A DNA stretch of 7,686 nucleotides from JAHDCC01 sp964551835 (GTDB lineage Bacteria > Actinomycetota > Acidimicrobiia > Acidimicrobiales > SZUA-35). A program made the translations under genes and the position numbers. Below, in pieces: positions 6,520 through 7,686 of the stretch. The notes below the pieces were generated by a model. It was not told where the DNA came from, made no database searches, and saw only the letters and a program-made list of their open reading frames with translations. Each line of letters opens with the position of its first letter. The stretch's first letter is position 1. Where the stretch lies: contig CAZKEM010000017.1 in assembly GCA_964551835.1 (NCBI GenBank), positions 1 through 7,686 of the forward strand. Reading direction: 5' to 3'.

Positions 6520-6705
6520 GCCTAGATCCTAGTAGCAAGACGACGGGCCGACACGTACAGCCAATGAGACCTGACACGAATCCAGATTTGTTATACCTTG
6601 CGTGCTAGCCCTTTCGGCGACGGCGAATCCACAAGCGAAGAGCTTCTCCACGGCGGACGGATAGCACCATCGCCTATTTCTCGTCCGTCCAAGCTTGTGA
6701 TAACA
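6520..6705. other. Intergenic region with nested inverted repeats and a possible promoter
   Basis: No coding frame is convincing here. On the minus strand TATAAC (6595-6590) is a good -10 candidate for the LppM-HAD gene, giving a leader of roughly 60 nt, though no clear -35 stands at 16-18 bp. On the plus strand CTGACA (6571-6576) and TACCTT (6594-6599) are spaced 17 bp. Two nested perfect inverted repeats lie here: CACAAGC 6630-6636 with GCTTGTG 6693-6699, and GGACGGA 6655-6661 with TCCGTCC 6684-6690. They would make one long interrupted stem. Whether an RNA is made is unknown. Confidence 0.35.
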
Positions 6706-6744
6706 ACAAAGGGCCAGCTTGTCGAAGACAGGCTGGCCCTTTGT
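6706..6744 (-). terminator. Intrinsic terminator of clpC (strong GC-rich hairpin)
   Basis: ACAAAGGGCCAGC (6706-6718) pairs perfectly with GCTGGCCCTTTGT (6732-6744), and the inner TTGTC/GACAG nearly completes an 18-bp stem around a 3-nt loop. It starts 23 bp after the clpC stop. On the minus strand the stem is followed by TTTGTTGTTATC, a broken U-tract, which suits termination of clpC. The inner pair is G-U on a plus-strand RNA but C-A on a minus-strand RNA, and the plus side has no good U-tract, so bidirectional action is possible but less supported. Confidence 0.85.
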
Positions 6745-6767
6745 GTCTAGATCATCTAGCTGCTGAG

Positions 6768-7686
6768 TTAGTCGCTGGTTCCCGCTAGCTCAGGGGTCGG
6801 CGGGGGCTGGAAACCCTCATGCGGAGTAAATACCAGCTCCTTCTCACCGTCCTCATTTTCGCCCACATCGATCACGACAATCTGACCGGCGTGGAACTCT
6901 TTGTAGAGAATCTTCTCGGACAGGACGTCTTCGATCATCCTTTGGATAGCTCGACGCAATGGGCGGGCACCCATGGTTGGGTCGTAACCACGCTCAGCTA
7001 AGAAGTGCTTAGCGTCGTCTCGCAGCTCCAGACCTATCCCCTGGCCCTCAAGTTGCTCAACCGTGCGTTTGATCAGCAAGTCGACAATCTCGGTAACCTC
7101 GGGCAAGCTGAGCTCGTGGAAGACGATCGTCTCGTCGACACGGTTCAAGAATTCAGGTCGGAAGTGAACCTTTAACGCTTCGTGGACTTTGTCCTTCATC
7201 CGTTCGTAGCTGATCGCTTCATCGCTCTTAGCGAAACCAAGGTTTGCTTTACGCAAGTCTTGGGTTCCCAAGTTAGAGGTCATGATCAAGACGGTATTTC
7301 GGAAGTCGACCGATCGGCCTTGGCTGTCGGTCAGGCGGCCCTCTTCCAAAATTTGGAGCAGGGTGTTAAACACGTCAGGGTGAGCTTTTTCGATCTCGTC
7401 GAAGAGTACGACCGAGAATGGTTTGCGACGGACTGCTTCGGTGAGCTGTCCACCTTCTTCGTAGCTGACGTAACCGGGAGGTGAACCAACCAGGCGACTA
7501 ACCGTGTGCTTTTCCATGGATTCCGGCATGGCGCGCGTGATGAGCGAACCGTCATCGCCGAAGAGGAACTGCGAGAGCGTCTTCGCCAACTCGGTTTTTC
7601 CGACGCCGGTCGGGCCGAGGAAAATAAACGAACCGGATGGCCGTTTCGGATCTTTCAGCCCGGCGCGTGTTCGGCGGATCGACTGG
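6768..7686 (-). CDS. clpC: ATP-dependent Clp protease ATP-binding subunit ClpC, C-terminal part
   Basis: The last 305 residues of a Class I AAA+ unfoldase that feeds ClpP; the 5' part lies beyond the right edge, so the frame continues past 7686 and the TTG at 7589 is an internal Leu codon, not a start. The second AAA+ module (D2) is nearly complete: Walker A GPTGVGKTELAK (about 7622-7587), pore loop GSPPGYVSYEEGGQLTEAVR, Walker B VVLFDEIEKAH, sensor 1 MTSNLG, arginine finger FRPEFLNRVDE, and sensor 2 GARPLRRAIQ. The C-terminal small subdomain ends with an acidic and Pro-rich tail, PHEGFQPPPTPELAGTSD. The pore loop reads GYVS where ClpC proteins I know have GYVG. ClpC rather than ClpB is favoured by the DVLSEKILYKEFHAGQIV ending and by the disA/ispD context. 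Confidence 0.95.
   Translation of the reverse strand, partial: QSIRRTRAGLKDPKRPSGSFIFLGPTGVGKTELAKTLSQFLFGDDGSLITRAMPESMEKHTVSRLVGSPPGYVSYEEGGQLTEAVRRKPFSVVLFDEIEKAHPDVFNTLLQILEEGRLTDSQGRSVDFRNTVLIMTSNLGTQDLRKANLGFAKSDEAISYERMKDKVHEALKVHFRPEFLNRVDETIVFHELSLPEVTEIVDLLIKRTVEQLEGQGIGLELRDDAKHFLAERGYDPTMGARPLRRAIQRMIEDVLSEKILYKEFHAGQIVVIDVGENEDGEKELVFTPHEGFQPPPTPELAGTSD

Noticed and set aside
6616..6674. tRNA-like acceptor pairing (minus-strand GGCGATGG with CCGTCGCC)
   Set aside because: The span is only 59 nt, there is no T-arm, D-arm or anticodon arm, and the pairing conflicts with the stronger nested repeats.

Overview
The window is a chromosomal segment that looks like an actinomycete. I infer an Acidimicrobiia-type or related Actinomycetota lineage from the ClpC / DisA / IspD / IspF / RlmB neighbourhood, a GlxR-like Crp regulator, a mycobacterial LppM-like lipoprotein domain, and an N-terminal 'PPEGWY..PD.RWW' motif of a kind common in actinobacterial envelope proteins. 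Base composition is moderately GC-rich. I see no insertion sequence, CRISPR array, tRNA, rRNA or prophage gene.

Layout from right to left, the direction in which most genes are transcribed. The C-terminal part of clpC (minus strand) enters at the right edge and ends at 6768, followed by a strong hairpin terminator (6706-6744). A 248-bp intergenic stretch with further inverted repeats leads into a 533-residue minus-strand gene. It encodes a lipoprotein signal, an LppM-like domain, a transmembrane helix and a cytoplasmic HAD-like domain with degenerate catalytic motifs. Next is disA (diadenylate cyclase), also minus. A single plus-strand gene, a Crp/Fnr regulator resembling GlxR, converges on disA with only 13 bp between the stops, and diverges from ispD. 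Then ispD and ispF overlap by 8 bp, rlmB follows after 73 bp, and a final minus-strand gene starts 7 bp after the rlmB stop and runs off the left edge.

That last gene (1-712) is the least ordinary item. It has a GTG start with a good ribosome binding site and stays open across the left 712 bases. It encodes an aromatic/Pro-rich N-terminal motif, an acidic spacer, and then 23 consecutive five-residue units of the type P-D/N-V-D/G-V. The DNA carries a 105-bp higher-order duplication. Open frames on the other strand and in another frame here are by-products of the 15-bp DNA periodicity.

Functionally, ispD and ispF supply consecutive-pathway (MEP isoprenoid) enzymes, RlmB methylates 23S rRNA, DisA makes c-di-AMP, and ClpC is the AAA+ unfoldase of the Clp protease. 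These are housekeeping and stress functions often found together in Gram-positive bacteria. The variable positions between them hold the lineage-specific genes: the LppM-HAD fusion between clpC and disA, where other lineages often carry radA; the Crp gene where carD often sits; and the pentad-repeat protein after rlmB.
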